64,000 bases of DNA from Zanthoxylum bungeanum (Eukaryota > Streptophyta > Magnoliopsida > Sapindales > Rutaceae): the NCBI GenBank assembly GCA_019454045.1, contig SKCR01023431.1, positions 124,001 through 188,000 of the forward strand, read 5' to 3'. Positions within the stretch are counted from its first letter, which is position 1; every line of letters begins with the position of its first letter. The translations under genes were made by a program, and so were the position numbers. The notes under the pieces were generated by a model. That model was not told where the DNA came from. It was given only the letters and a program-made list of their open reading frames with translations, and made no database searches. This document shows positions 21,288 through 33,700 of this stretch, piece after piece.

Positions 21288-22902
21288 AATGACATCATGA
21301 GCAGTCGTATTTATTCTAGTATATTAATAAGAATGATTTATTGTAAATCATTCTAATATGTATGTAAAAGAGTAGGCTATGCATTTTTATTATTATCATG
21401 TGATGATGAATGTATGGATATTAATCGTTAATTGTATGGTTGACTTTGGGTTATGATTTTAATTTTTTGTTTTATATATTGGATATGTAAATCCAAAAAT
21501 TAAATGGGTATTTCTTTTTGTAATTGTTAATCATTTGTAATCGTTGGAGATGAAGATCAAGCCGAAGGACGGATGACGCAAGATAATTTTTTTTCACAAA
21601 ATATAATTATTTCTCCATTTTTATATTGTTTACTGCACTGTGCAGCAGTCCCGGCTGCACATATGTGCAGCATGAGACTACTGCACGAGCAGCAGCTAGC
21701 CGCACAATGGCAATTTTAGATTGCCCACTGTGCGGCAATGAAACAATAATTAAAAAAAAAAGTTTTTTTTTTTTTTTTTTTTGTGAAAGTTACTTGGAAA
21801 TTTAAATATATTTTTTCCAGATTTGAGATGAATGTAATTTTATTTTGTTTGGTTGTAATTTTAGAAATACCCAAATTATCAACCCGGTTAATATCCAATT
21901 TATTTATTTTGTGTGAATTATAAAATATTTATTCTCATGCATATTTTAAATGACATATAGAATTAGCACAATGCATACTCTTGCATTATAACATGCCATA
22001 CATACATGTGCATTTTCATAAATTTATTTATGATAGTAAATAGTTTATAATTTGATTAAAAACTATTTTAGAATTTTTATCGATTAGTCGATTAAATTAA
22101 TTAAAATTTGTGAATTAATTTTAAATCGTTAAAATTTACAATGTCACAAAATTTAGTTCTAAGCATTTCTAATAAATTGGTTATCATGAAGAGCTTAGAT
22201 GTTTTATAATGAAATAAGTTTTATTGGTAAAACGGATAATTTTATTATGAAACAACTAACTTAGTAATTGAAGACCTTTAATATTGATTTCTTGGTCTTA
22301 TCGCTAAGTTTTATAAAAAAATTAGATGTTTTACATATAAAATCACCAAACTTAAAATAATGAGTTTGAGCGGGTAGTTTGTCAAAACATCATTTGGTCT
22401 CCACCGTTAGTGCAACATCGTGGAATTTAAGTAGGGCTTCGTGATGACTTTAGTTTCATCCTCCCTAAGGAGAATGTTTGCTTAGATTAATATCAAAGTT
22501 GTACTTCTTACGATAGGATTTATAAAATGTATTTCATAATTAACTTACCATAAGGTGGTTGTTATGAGTTAAATTTTAAGGATCCAAAACGGTGGGTTAC
22601 ACTCATATAAATATAGTTAAATGTGTTAAATATATTTAGACCAAAAATCGATTATTAATAAATTTTGAAAATATGAGATATTTTGAAAAAAAATATTAAT
22701 TGATATTGTCTCTATTTTAATAAGGTGTTGTGATCGACCCTAAGACAACACAATATGCTTATTAAATTTTCCAAGGCTATAGTAGTGCATATATATTTTA
22801 GTGTTTTGCATATGCATCATGCATCATGATTACTATGCCAAATTTATTTTGAATTTTATGCATGAAATAATTTACAACATTTTTTTTAATTATTTCAGAA
22901 TT
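21288..22902 (+). other. 5' leader of E3 with palindrome cluster
   Basis: About 1.6 kb of AT-rich leader before gag. The bases TGACATCATGAGC (21290-21302) are a degenerate version of the TGGTATCAGAGC primer site. At 21633-21720 there is a local cluster of CTGCAC/GTGCAG inverted repeats, including a perfect 18 bp palindrome GCTGCACATATGTGCAGC at 21654-21671. Confidence 0.6.
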
Positions 22903-24259
22903 ATGTCAAATCCAATCATATCAATGCTTGCTACTGAAAAATTAACTGGTGATAACTTTGCTAAGTGGAAGAATGACATGAATATAATACTTGTGCTGGA
23001 TAACCTGAAGTTTGTCCTGATAGAGGAATGTCCTCCCAAACCTGCTGTGAATGCCAACAAAAATATTATAGATGTCTCTGAAAATTTGGTTCGAGCAAAT
23101 GACAAGGCTCGTTGTTATTTACTTGCCTTTATGTCCGACGTGTTTAAAACAAAGCTCGAAAAGACAGAGACTGCTTATGAGATAATGGAGTCTCTACAAG
23201 GCATGTTTGGCAAACCCTCTGATCAAACTAAACATGAAGCAGTCAAGAAAGTCATGAACTACAAAATGAAAGTTGGAACTCCTGTCGTGAAAATATGTTA
23301 ATGATGATTAGTACAATTCATAAGGCAGAAATCAATGGGGCTACCATAGATGAAGGCACACAAATGGGCATGATTTTGGAAAGCCTTAGCCCTCAATTTC
23401 TTCAATTCAAAACAATTACTTCATGAATAAGCTGAGTTATAATTTGACTGAATTGCTTAACGAACTCACAAATTTTGAGTCTATTTATATGGAGAAGAAA
23501 GGAGAAGCAAATGTTGCTGAACCTTCTAACTCTAACTCTTCTCTAAAGAAGAGAAATAGAAATAAGAATAAAGGTAAGAGTTCAGGAACTGAGAAAACAT
23601 CAGGGAACAACAGCAAAAAGAACAAGCCAAACAACAGTCAAGGAAATAAGAATGGCTCCACCCAGAAAAAACCAAAAGGAAAATGCTTCCATTGTGGAAT
23701 TGATTGGCATTGGAAGAGAAACTGCAAGAAGTATCTCGAAGAGCTGAAACAGAAGAAGAAAGGTAAATTAGAATTATTTGTTACTGAATATTGTTTAGTT
23801 GAAAATGATTTATCACCCTGGATAATTGATTCAAGAGCGACTAATCATATTTGTTGTTTCTTACAGAAGGTTGATTCATACACTAGACTTGCTGATGGGG
23901 ACTTTACTTTGAGAGTTGGGAATGACACTTTAGTGTCAGCATCAGCAGTTGGACAAATAAAACTTTATATTGAGAACAATAAATTTTTATTTTTGAATAA
24001 TGTTTATTTCGTACCGGGGTTTACTAGAAACCTCATTTTTGTTTCTCGACTTTATGAACAATCTTATTCAGTTTCTTTTGATAATAAATCAGTTGTTATT
24101 TCAAGAAATGGTTTGAATATTTGTTCTGGTTTTATTGAAAATGGGCTCTATGTAATAAGGCCCAATGTTAATTCACTATTGAATGCTGAAATGTTCAAAG
24201 TAGAATTGCCCAAAACAATGAAACAAAAGATTTCTCACATTGATAACACATATCTATGA
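22903..24259 (+). pseudogene. gag-pro: E3 gag and protease region, frameshifted
   Basis: Gag starts at the ATG at 22903 (MSNPIISMLATEKLTG) with the copia pattern LTGDNFAKWK. A frameshift at about 23297 ends the first frame. The next frame continues with MGMILESLSPQF-like text, a lysine/asparagine-rich linker and a CCHC knuckle in which the second spacing is CHWKRNC-like (CFHCGIDWHWKRNC). The aspartic protease motif reads WIIDSRATNH: the usual DSGA is DSRA, so the active-site glycine is lost. The frame stops at 24259. Confidence 0.85.
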
Positions 24260-25332
24260 CATCTAAGACTTGGTCATATAACTCTTGACATGATAAATAG
24301 GCTTGTAAATGATGGTCCTATAATAGAACTAAATGTTGGTACTCTACCAGTATGTGAGTCGTGTCTTGAAGGTAAGATGACAAAGAGGCCTTTCTCTGCA
24401 AAAGCAATAGGGCCCAAGAACAACTGAAGCTCATACATTCAGATGTTTGCGGACCTATGTCTACACAAGCAAGAGGTGGTTATGAGTACTTCGTTACTTT
24501 TGTTGATGATTACTCTAGATATGGTTATGTTTACCTAATGAGATATAAGTCTGAAACTTTTGGAAAGTCTAATGAATTCCAAATCGAAACGGAAAAACAA
24601 TTAGGTAAATCAATCAAGTGCCTTCGATCAGATCGAGGAGGTGAATACCTTGATAATGAATTCAAACATCACCTATTAGAGTATGGGATTTTATCCCAAC
24701 TAACTGCACCTGGTACACCTCAGCAAAATGGTGTAGCTGAGAGGAAGAATCGAACTTTACTCAACATGATTCATTCCATGTTGAGTTATTCTTCACTTCC
24801 AAAATCGTTTTGGGGGTATGCTATACAAACAGCAACTTACATTTTGAATGTGGTTCCATCTAAGTCAGTACCTAGAACACCCTTAGAGTTATGGAGTGGC
24901 CACAAACCCAATTTGAGTCACTTTCATATATGGGGGTGCCCAGCATACGTGCTAATGGGTAAGACAACAAAGTTAGAAATGCATTCTGAAGTTTATTTCT
25001 CTGTAGGATATGCAAAAGGCACAAGGGGAGGTGTGTTTTATAATCCTCAAGATAATAAGGTATTTGTGTCGATAAATGTCACGTTTCTTGAGAATAATTA
25101 TATGGCAGACTTCAAACCTCAAAGCAAGATAGTCTTGGAGGAATTAAAATCTGATGAGATCAGTCAACAACCTGCTAGGATTGTTGTTCCACAAATCGAG
25201 GAGACCACATCTTCGAGTCAGAACATCTTACCACCTCGTCGTAGTGGGAGGATAGTACGACTACCTTCTGATATAGACAAGATGGTGAAGCACAAGTTGC
25301 TATCACTGATGATGGAAGAGATGACCCATTAA
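24260..25332 (+). pseudogene. int: E3 integrase
   Basis: The segment begins with the pre-integrase zinc region (HLRLGH...CESCLEGK) and goes into the catalytic core. The D, D and E of the DDE site are visible in HSDVCGP, the [12 protein letters not shown] / LRSDRGGEY block and [11 protein letters not shown] stop at 24259 and a frame change around 24430 separate the zinc region from the core. The core itself is open from 24457 to 25332. The C-terminal end has [12 protein letters not shown], the link that usually precedes the RT. Confidence 0.9.
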
Positions 25333-26902
25333 CATATAGATGTGCAATGGAATATCATGACAAAGAGAAATGGCTTGAGGCTATGAAACTTGCGATGGAA
25401 TCCATGTATTCCAACTCAGTCTGGGAGCTTGTAGTCTACCTGAAGAAGTAAATCCTATAGGGTGAAAATGGATCTACAAAAGAAAGAGGGGAGTGGACGG
25501 TAATGTAGAGACATTTAAAGCAAGGCTAATGGCAAAGGATTATACCAAAAAAGAAGGAGTTGGCTATGAGGAAACTTTTTCACCAGTAGCCATGCTGAAG
25601 TCCATTCGAATCTTGTTTTCCATTGCTGCTCATTATGATTATGAAATTTGGCAGATAGATGTCAAGACAGCCTTTTTGAATGGCTATCTTGAAGAGACCA
25701 TCTATATGGAGCAACCAGAAGATTTTATAAGCAAGGACGAAAAGCAAAAGGTTTCCAAGTTCTAAAGGTCTATCTATGGACTTAAGCAAGCGTCCAGATC
25801 TTGGAACATGAGATTTGATGAGGCGATCAAATCTTATGGCTTTATCCAAAATCCTGATGAATCGAGTGTTTATAAATTCATCAAGGACAAACGAGTGGTC
25901 TTTCTAATACTTTATGTTGATGATATTCTACTTATTGGGAATAATGTAGAACTATTATCAGACGTAAAGGCTTGACTGGCTGAACAATTCCAAATGAAAG
26001 ATTTGGGAGAAGCAAGTTATATTCTTGGGATCCGTCTTATTAGAGATCGCAAGAAAAAGCTGCTAGCTCTGTCTCAGGCATTGTATATTGACAAGATGCT
26101 TGTTAGATATTCAATGTAAAACTCCAAGAAATGTAACTTACCTTCCCGTCATGGAGTTGTTCTTTCTAAAAGGCAGTGTCCTTCGACACCCCAAGAGGAA
26201 GAAGATATGAGACGGATTCCATATGCGTCGGCAGTGGGGAGCTTGATGTATGTTATGTTATGATATGCACAAGACCTAATATATGCTATGCAGTGGGAAT
26301 ATTTAGTCGTTTTCAGTCAAATCCAGGATTAGATCATTGGGTAGCAGTTAAGCATATTCTCAAGTATCTACGGAGAACGAGGAACTATATACTTGTTTAT
26401 TCTGGTAGAGATTTGATTCTGATTAGATATACTGATTCTGATTTTCAATCAGATACAGATGATCGAAAGTCGATATTTGGATCAGTATTTACTCTTGGTG
26501 GGGGAGCTATAGTTTGGAGAAGCATTAAACAATCATGTGTTATTGATTCAACTGTGGAAGCCGAATATGTGGTTGCTTGTGAAGCTGCCAAATAAGCGGT
26601 TAGGCTGCGAAAGTTGTTTACTGATCTGGAAGTGGTTCCAGATATGGACAAGCCATTGCACTTTATTGTGATAATAGTGGTGCAGTAGCTAATTCCAAAG
26701 AACCAAGAAGTCACAAGAGATCAAAACATATTGAGAGGAAATATCATGTGATTATGGACATTGTGCAACGCGGAGACGTGGTTGTTCTGAAGATTCCATC
26801 TACAGAGAATCTAGCCGATCCTTTTACCAAGACGCTGTCTGCAAAGAGTTTTGAGGGGCATCTAGAAGGATTGTGGATTAGAGATATGTCTCATTTGCTT
26901 TA
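25333..26902 (+). pseudogene. rt-rh: E3 reverse transcriptase and RNase H, decayed
   Basis: The RT is recognised by FKARLMAKDYTKKEGVGYEE, the DVKTAFLNG block, IYGLKQASRSWN, and the catalytic LYVDDILL. Stops occur at about 25763, 25974 and 26118, and a frameshift near 26220. RNase H follows with the YTDSDFQSDTDDRKS and IDSTVEAEYVVACEA motifs, which have the expected catalytic D, E, D residues, then KHIERKYHVI and LADPFTK. A stop follows at 26902, directly before the polypurine tract. Confidence 0.88.
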
Positions 26903-26917
26903 GGGCAAGTGGGAGTT

Positions 26918-29581
26918 TGTTGGGATTTTTATGCCCGACAAGCGAATGTTTTCGAAAGATGATTGATTAATAAATTTATGATTCGATTTTATTCCATGTA
27001 TGCATTTTGATTTGTTTTATAAAATTCATGAAAATTCCGTGATTATTTATGTAGCTTTAAATTAAACACATATGTATATGTAAAATGTTACATACATATA
27101 TGCATGGATAAAATTTAAAAAGTAATAATCAAAATTTGTCCATGACTGTGATTTGATGTTGGGAATCTTCAAATCCAAAGTCATAAATACACTTCATTCC
27201 ATTATGAATGGTATAGTTCTATCCAGACTATATTATGTAGAGACATAAAATGAATGCATTTTATATAATAAGATTATATTGGACATGACCAGATAAAATT
27301 GAAAAGTTATAATAATTTCTGTTAAATAAAGAACATCAATTTTATCATAATGATGGTCATATATGTGATGATCTTAATTCATTGTATTTAGCAGACTCCT
27401 ATATCATATTAATTTATTCTTTAATTCACTCGGTATGGCTTTGTATTTATTAGGGGTGAGCAAAATCGGTTTCGGTTCCGGTTCCGCATGGAACCGGAAC
27501 CTACCCGGAAAAATTCGGTTCCGCACTAAGTGGAACCGGAACCTACCCAATTAAACAGGGTACCCTATTATTCGGTTTCAATCTGGTTCCGGTCCGGTTC
27601 CGAATTACCCTATTTTAAAATATTTTAATGAAAACTACATTCCAAATACGAGTCCGTAGGAAAAAACGGGGACCAAATCGGAGTGCGGAAGCTCAAGAAC
27701 GAAAAAATGAAATTTTATTCTCTCTGTATTGTAATGTATCTTCTGTTTCCTTCAATCTGAGCTTGAATTTACCATCAGTTGGACAAATGTATAATGATCT
27801 CTAATCTTATTGGCAAGGCAGTATGTTCACTCATGTCATTTTGATGCTATAAACATGTACCCTGGTTAGCGATATAACAAATGAATGATAATTAATAATG
27901 TTATTAGGTTGAATCAAATACAAAACTGATGCATTATTAGGTTGGCATTTTACAGAATTACTTCCATAATCTTTCTTGTTCTATAGACATTTTTTTTCTC
28001 CTTTTGTATGCAGAACCTCGTCTGTTGCTTCAGCAAACCGGTTCCATGGTCCGGTTCCGGTTCCGATCATTTTGGAACCGGAACCTACCCGGATAAAATC
28101 GGTTCCTTCATTTTTGGAACCGGAACCTACCCGATTACAATCGATTCCGGTTCCAAACCCGGAAATCCGGTCCAGTTCCAACCGGTTCCGGGTAGACCCG
28201 GAACCGTTGCTCACCCCTAGTATTTATTACTTTTCGTAAACCTTGTATTTTGGGAATGAGTTGAATGAATATCTGGGAATGCTAACCTGATACAATGAAA
28301 TCCGTTCATAAGATTCCCTTGTTTGTTAGTTCATGACCTGAACGATTAGCGCGTAAATTCATAAAAGTTATGAATTAATTGTTCACTAGAACTAATGAAA
28401 GTCAAGGATAAAGATGTAATTGGAGAGGTTAACAGATTTTTTATACCTAACTCCTTTACGAATCTGTTATGGAGGATCATTGCATAAGTAATGACTATAT
28501 CAATGGACGAATACTTTGAGTAATTAATTCTATAATTCTAAGAGTGCAATTCTGGGTATTTAGTGGAATTACTCCAGAATTAATAATTTCGTTTGATTAA
28601 TAAAAGAGTTTATAATTAATCGACGGAATTATTGGAGCTTAGAATTATAGGTTCATCGGTCCCCTCGTCGTCTTCTATCACTATTCGAACGATAATAATT
28701 GCGAAGAAAAATAATTATGAATTATTTTACACTCTAATGATTCAATATAACTATTGTTTGGAAATTATGACAAAAGTTGTCATTATATATTTATCAATAG
28801 ATAATGTATCTATTTATTAATTTATGAAAATTAATATTTAATTAATTTGATTAATTAAATTTTAATTTAATAAGATAATATTTGAAAAGTTGAAATTTTG
28901 AAAATTAATTTTAATGAATTATCTTTTGATAAATTATGAGATAAATATTAAAGGATTTTTTTTAATTTTTTTTTTTTTTGAAAATTAAAATTAAATCCTT
29001 AAATGGATTTGCTTGTCATTGTTTTGATAAAAACAAAAATAAAAAACGTAGGCAAGAATTTATAATTTGATTTGATCACAATTCATCCAAACATATACAA
29101 TAGCACACTGACGTGAGCTTAAAAAATGGGAAGCAATTGTTGACAACAACAAAAAAAAAAAAAAAGCAAAAAGACGTGAGTGTGCTGTGGGAGAGGAAAA
29201 GAAAAAGGAAATAGTTTTCTTTTTATTTTTCTTTGTTTTTTCTAAATTTGGTTTTGAGAAAACCAAAAAGAAAATAGCACAAAGGGTACGTCTCATGTGC
29301 TAAGTACACGAATCCTTCACATAATTAGAGTGTTCTTCGTAATTATTTTCACGCCTACAAGTGCCGTTGGAGGTGAGGAGATAATTCGAGGAAGATCGTG
29401 GTTCAAAGAATCGTGATTTATAAAGATCCAGATCTACAGGTATATTTCCGATTTAAGTTCTAAATATTTATGTTATTAATATACTAGAAAATACGGATCC
29501 GGTTTTTATTGTTCATGAAAAATATATTTTTTTTCTAATTTGAACATGATTTCCGCTGCGCATGAATTCTGAAAACCAACA
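26918..29581 (+). repeat. 3' LTR of E3, interrupted by a MITE
   Basis: Starts TGTTGGGATTTTTATGCCC and ends AAAACCAACA, followed by the target duplication AAAAG. Without the MITE (with its 8 bp duplication) it is about 1887 bp, 161 bp more than the 5' LTR. The surplus is one block at 29087-29246. Confidence 0.93.
27451..28219. mobile_element. hAT-type MITE 1
   Basis: Terminal inverted repeats TAGGGGTGAGCA and TGCTCACCCCTA flank 769 bp, with a perfect 8 bp target duplication GTATTTAT (27443-27450 and 28220-28227). Its ends are filled with GGTTCCGGTTCC-type subterminal repeats in both orientations. The empty site is visible in the 5' LTR of E3 (around 20088-20100). It has no transposase, so it is non-autonomous. 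Confidence 0.93.
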
Positions 29582-29586
29582 AAAAG

Positions 29587-32116
29587 TTCATTAATTTCCA
29601 AAAGCATCTTAGAAATAGGGGGAAATTGGCAAAAAGGGATGGCAAAAATCTTTGTGGGAATGAAGTTCAGTATATTAAGGGTAAGTAAGTGGATAATTTT
29701 CTATACCTATTAATTGGATGGGTTGGGAATGAATGTTGGCATCTCGTTTTAATAGAAGTAAAATCCTCGTTGAACCAGGACCTGTAGGAGGCGGTACGTT
29801 AGGACTGGATATGCGTAAAATTTTCGCACCCATTAGTTAAACAAATCATGTATGAGTATTGGCATTCCTACTACAAGAAAATGGACCTTTAGCGTCCAAA
29901 CCTTTAACGTCGAAACTTTTTTCAACTCGAATAGACTCTTTAGCGTCGAATTTTAATTTCGACGCTAAAAGGTAAACCTTTAGTCGAAATTTAAATTGGA
30001 TTCTAAAGGGTCAATTAATCCTTTAACATTGAAATTAAAATTTGACGTTAAAAAGTTGTTAAGAATCTGTAATTATGACTGTGGGTAATGAAAGAAACTT
30101 CTTTGGTCAGCTTATGGTTTTGCCAACTTTATGGCTAAGTTTGATCAACAAATCCATTTTCTATTTTCACGAGTTTCTCCTTCCAATAACATTTATTTTT
30201 TATTAAAGCTTACAGTTGATAGTTTGGTGGTCGAGCATTATAATGCTGCAAGATATTTCTAAGGCAGATAAAAAGAAACTTTATTGGTTATATTATTACT
30301 TTCTCGTTTGTTTCAACTGTTATATATGTGTCTAATTCAGTTGGGTTCAATTTAAATATTTTATTTAAATTCCATATTTAAAGGCATTTTTTTTTAGATT
30401 TTATAATTTAATGATAATAAATGTTACATTATCTTTTTCTAATGATATAAATCTTTTTCAAAATTTTACAGTGTATATGTCATTCTCGTTCTTCAAACTT
30501 CGATTCGTGAGTCAATGATAACTGGATCCTCAAATCTGACGATATAATAATTAAGGGGAGGAAGTTAAATATATATTTTTTCTAAGAGAGAAGGAGGCAC
30601 TATCAATATAGCATACGAAATGATAGCATTGAGTGCCATTTCCCTTTATAAAACCTGAATATGCATCTCAGGAATTTTGATATGTCAAATTTTACAAGAC
30701 TCAAAAAAGATAACTTCATTGATGTATATTTGTATCTCGTGAAACTAATGCATCATGATATATAAATATTGTATCATGTCATTAGTCACATAAATCCTAT
30801 TCCATTAAGAATAAAATTTCATTAGATTATATTAATATTGAACAACCTAAACTTTTTAATTAATTTATTACATGTGGGTTCAACGAGTAGTAAGGAAGAC
30901 CCTTTACTTTTAACACAAAAGAAGATTTGAAAAAAAAATATTAATATGAAAGGTTCTGGTAAAATAAATAAAAATAACAAAAAAAAATATAGAGATCTAG
31001 ACATAGATAAACCAAATATAACGATCAAGAAGACGATCAAAAAGATTAATTAAAATGAGACTGTCTCCATTTATTTCTTGTAAATAAAAAGTGAATTATG
31101 TGAGATCCTCCTTCAAGAAAAAGACTTGCTTGGGAAATTACTTGCAAGAATTTTAAATTTTCGGATATCAAATGTAAAATGGTACGATGTTTATTAAGTA
31201 GTTTTGTTTCTTATTTTCATCTTGAGTTTATAACAATTTCTTGTCCGCCTATTCCTTATATAAGAAATACTCCACATAGCAGCTATTGTTACGACAAATT
31301 AATATTCAATTTAGTGAAACTAGACCCGACAGGGAAACCAAAAAATAAAAAAATAAAAAAAATTCATCCTACATATATACATATGTGTATTTTTATGTGT
31401 ATGTGAATGCATGTGTGTGTATATAAAGTCCGGTTCAACTAGTCAGATAATGTCCGTTTTGACAACCTAGAGATTGGCTCAGCAACCTTACGGTTCGGTT
31501 TCGATTCGATATATATAATGATAAGTGAATTTGTTATTACATATTTGAACTTGGTCCATTTTAGATACTCTTGCAGGTAAGTACTCCCTTGTTAGTCTAT
31601 TATAAAAAGTTGGTATTCAGTCCATAAAACTCTCACTATATATAGGATATGAGGAGGGTTTTATTGTACACAATTTAACTCCTGTTTTTTTTTTTTTTTT
31701 TTTAAGAGGCTGATAAAGAAGTATCAAGTTAACACTTTACACCAGTTATATGTCATATCATGATAATAAGTTGGACTTGAGCCTCACTTTTGGATAAAAT
31801 TTGGAAACCCTAACGGCTTTATTGACAATTTTCAGGATTGGAAAAATATTACCATATCAACTAAAATATTGAGGATAAAAAGGGAATTTAAAAAAAAAAA
31901 TAGATATAGATGTGTCTTTAGGGTGTATGTGTATCATTACTCAACAAATAACCTTTGATTGTTTTAATAGTTTCAACATCTTTCTCTTCGCAAATTTTGC
32001 TATGTTTGTGCAATCTTACTCATGACTGTTTTTGTTTACTACAATGAGTTTCAGCTCATTCATGAATTATGCTTGTATATGTTTTCGTTGAAGATTTTGT
32101 GTTAACCCTTAGGTGT
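29587..32116. other. AT-rich host-like DNA with a CACTA-like remnant
   Basis: No gene is supported. At 29869-30055 CTACTACAAGAAAATGG is followed by inverted copies of TTTAGCGTCGAAA-type text, as in the subterminal region of plant CACTA transposons (CACTACAAGAAAA ends), but the other end was not found. The rest is low-complexity, with T and A runs at 31688-31705 and 31890-31900. Confidence 0.4.
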
Positions 32117-32129
32117 GGTACGTTCATTT

Positions 32130-32309
32130 AGTTCCCAAAGGACGTGATTTGTTGGTGTAAGGCTCAAGATCTCATCTTGAGGTCTTGGGTTCGACTTCAG
32201 GAAGTGTGTTTCTTGTAAGAGTCTGAGATAGTCGGGGGTTTTACCTACTCCGCTTAAGCCCGAAATGGGTAATCTGGTGGTGGGGTTTCCAACGATTTCA
32301 AAAAAAAAA
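32130..32309 (+). mobile_element. tRNA-derived SINE
   Basis: A 180 bp unit ends in an A tail and is flanked by a 13 bp duplication GGTACGTTCATTT (32117-32129 and 32310-32322). It contains a Pol III A-box-like TGGTGTAAGG (32153-32162) and a B box GGTTCGACT (32188-32196), spaced 35 bp apart. This is the structure of a tRNA-related SINE. Its 3' half (CCGCTTAAG...GGGTTTCCAAC) recurs, diverged, at 41214-41270. Confidence 0.85.
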
Positions 32310-32644
32310 GGTACGTTCATTTTAATTTGTACTGTTTGGCTATGTGCATGTTTGTTTGGCTATGTATATGTCTATGTCTGTCAAGATAATAGAGTTGATA
32401 AAGAAGTATTTGGTTGGTTTAGAATTGTTAATATATTATTTATTCTTTTTTGACAGAGTTTTTACCGGATGGATTTGCGTGACTATTGAAGTTTTTTCCG
32501 TTGTTGCCGAATGTATCTTTCTGTGGCTATTGTAGTTCAATGTTGGATTATTCTTAATATTTATTTGAAAGATTTTTGTGTTTGTGTTAGAGTTATACAT
32601 ATAGTAAATTTGGATTGTTTAAGGATGAATGTGTATATGTATAT

Positions 32645-33184
32645 TAGGGTGGTAAAATGAATCAACGAATCAAATTTGTATTGAATCATAAACGAATCGA
32701 ATCAAAATATGATGGATTCGTATTCGATTCGTTTATTAAACGAATCCTAATTTCAGGATTCGTATTTAATTCGTTTATTACACGAATCGAATATAAATAT
32801 TCGTTTAGTCATGATATTATTCAATAACATAATTTACCATAATTTATTTACATTAATTCTTCATAAATATATACATATGAAATATGTAATTAATATATTT
32901 ACTAAAAACATCTCACCAAATATCGACAATATTATTTTTTTCTATGGTAATTAGCCATAATTTCTCGAATCTTAATTGAAAATTAACAATAATTAGTAAA
33001 AGAAAATAATAAAATGAATTATAAACGAATCAATAAGCTTAAATTCGTATTTGATTCGTTTAATAAACGAATCGAATCGAATTGACCCATTTATTAAACA
33101 AATCCATTTTTTCAAACCCGTAATCACTTTAAAGCAAATTGAATCGAACGAATAAATGAATCCTAACCCAAATTGCCACCCCTA
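32645..33184. mobile_element. hAT-type MITE 2
   Basis: 540 bp with imperfect terminal inverted repeats TAGGGTGGTAAAA and TTGCCACCCCTA, and a perfect 8 bp duplication ATGTATAT (32637-32644 and 33185-33192). The interior is rich in AAACGAATC/GATTCGTTT repeats in both orientations. No coding capacity. Confidence 0.88.
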
Positions 33185-33192
33185 ATGTATAT

Positions 33193-33695
33193 AACTTTAG
33201 TTCATTGATATTTATATTGATGAATGGTGAATTTGATTTGTAATTTTTATTTTAGAAATTATTATTATTATTTATATATTTTTACTGGTGTAATTTTTCA
33301 TGACATATATATATATTGTCATATATGGTGACATAATTTAATTTCACATGACGGAAATATATGGTCACATATTGTGACAGAATTTTCCAGCCAAATTTTT
33401 TAAAAATAAATCGAATTTTCCTCCAAAAAATTTTGAATTTTCCCGCAAAAATTTAAAAATGACGCCAAAAATATATGGTGATAAATTGTTCCTGCCAAAA
33501 ATATTGTGACAGATTCATGACGGGTAAAACTGGTCATGTATTGTGATCCTTTTTTTATCTGTCATATGATATGACTGCATATACGATGACAGATAAATCT
33601 GTCATAATCCACCTCATATGATAGTTTTTAACCATCAAGATAGACCTTTTTCAGGCCTAAATTTTCTTAAGAAAAATAAGAGGCTAAATTATACC
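33193..33695. repeat. remnant with TGACA-type subterminal repeats
   Basis: Between 33300 and 33660 the motifs ATATGGTGACA, TGTGACAGA and ATCTGTCATA recur in both orientations. This pattern is common in the ends of plant CACTA or MULE non-autonomous elements, but no intact terminus or duplication was found. Confidence 0.3.
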
Positions 33696-33700
33696 ACTAG

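Larger units (their letters stand above)
19562..29581 (+). mobile_element. E3: full-length, inactivated Ty1/copia retrotransposon
   Basis: LTRs at 19562-21287 and 26918-29581 have TG...CA ends and a perfect 5 bp duplication AAAAG (19557-19561 and 29582-29586). A polypurine tract GGGCAAGTGGGAG precedes the 3' LTR. A degenerate tRNA-iMet-like primer site follows the 5' LTR. The domain order gag, protease, integrase, RT, RNase H marks it as Ty1/copia. Stops and frameshifts occur in every domain. The 3' LTR is longer than the 5' LTR because of a 769 bp hAT MITE and a 160 bp indel. Confidence 0.93.

Noticed and set aside
23405..23420. E3 as a potentially active autonomous copia element
   Set aside because: Frameshifts in gag, loss of the protease glycine and stops in RT make it inactive although its LTRs and duplication are intact.
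28008..28220. ORFs within the hAT MITE (Pro/Gly-rich repeats)
   Set aside because: Produced by the GGTTCCGGTTCC subterminal repeats on both strands; no transposase motif.
32188..32196. A functional tRNA gene at the SINE B box
   Set aside because: No cloverleaf can be drawn and the unit has an A tail and target duplications, so it is a SINE.
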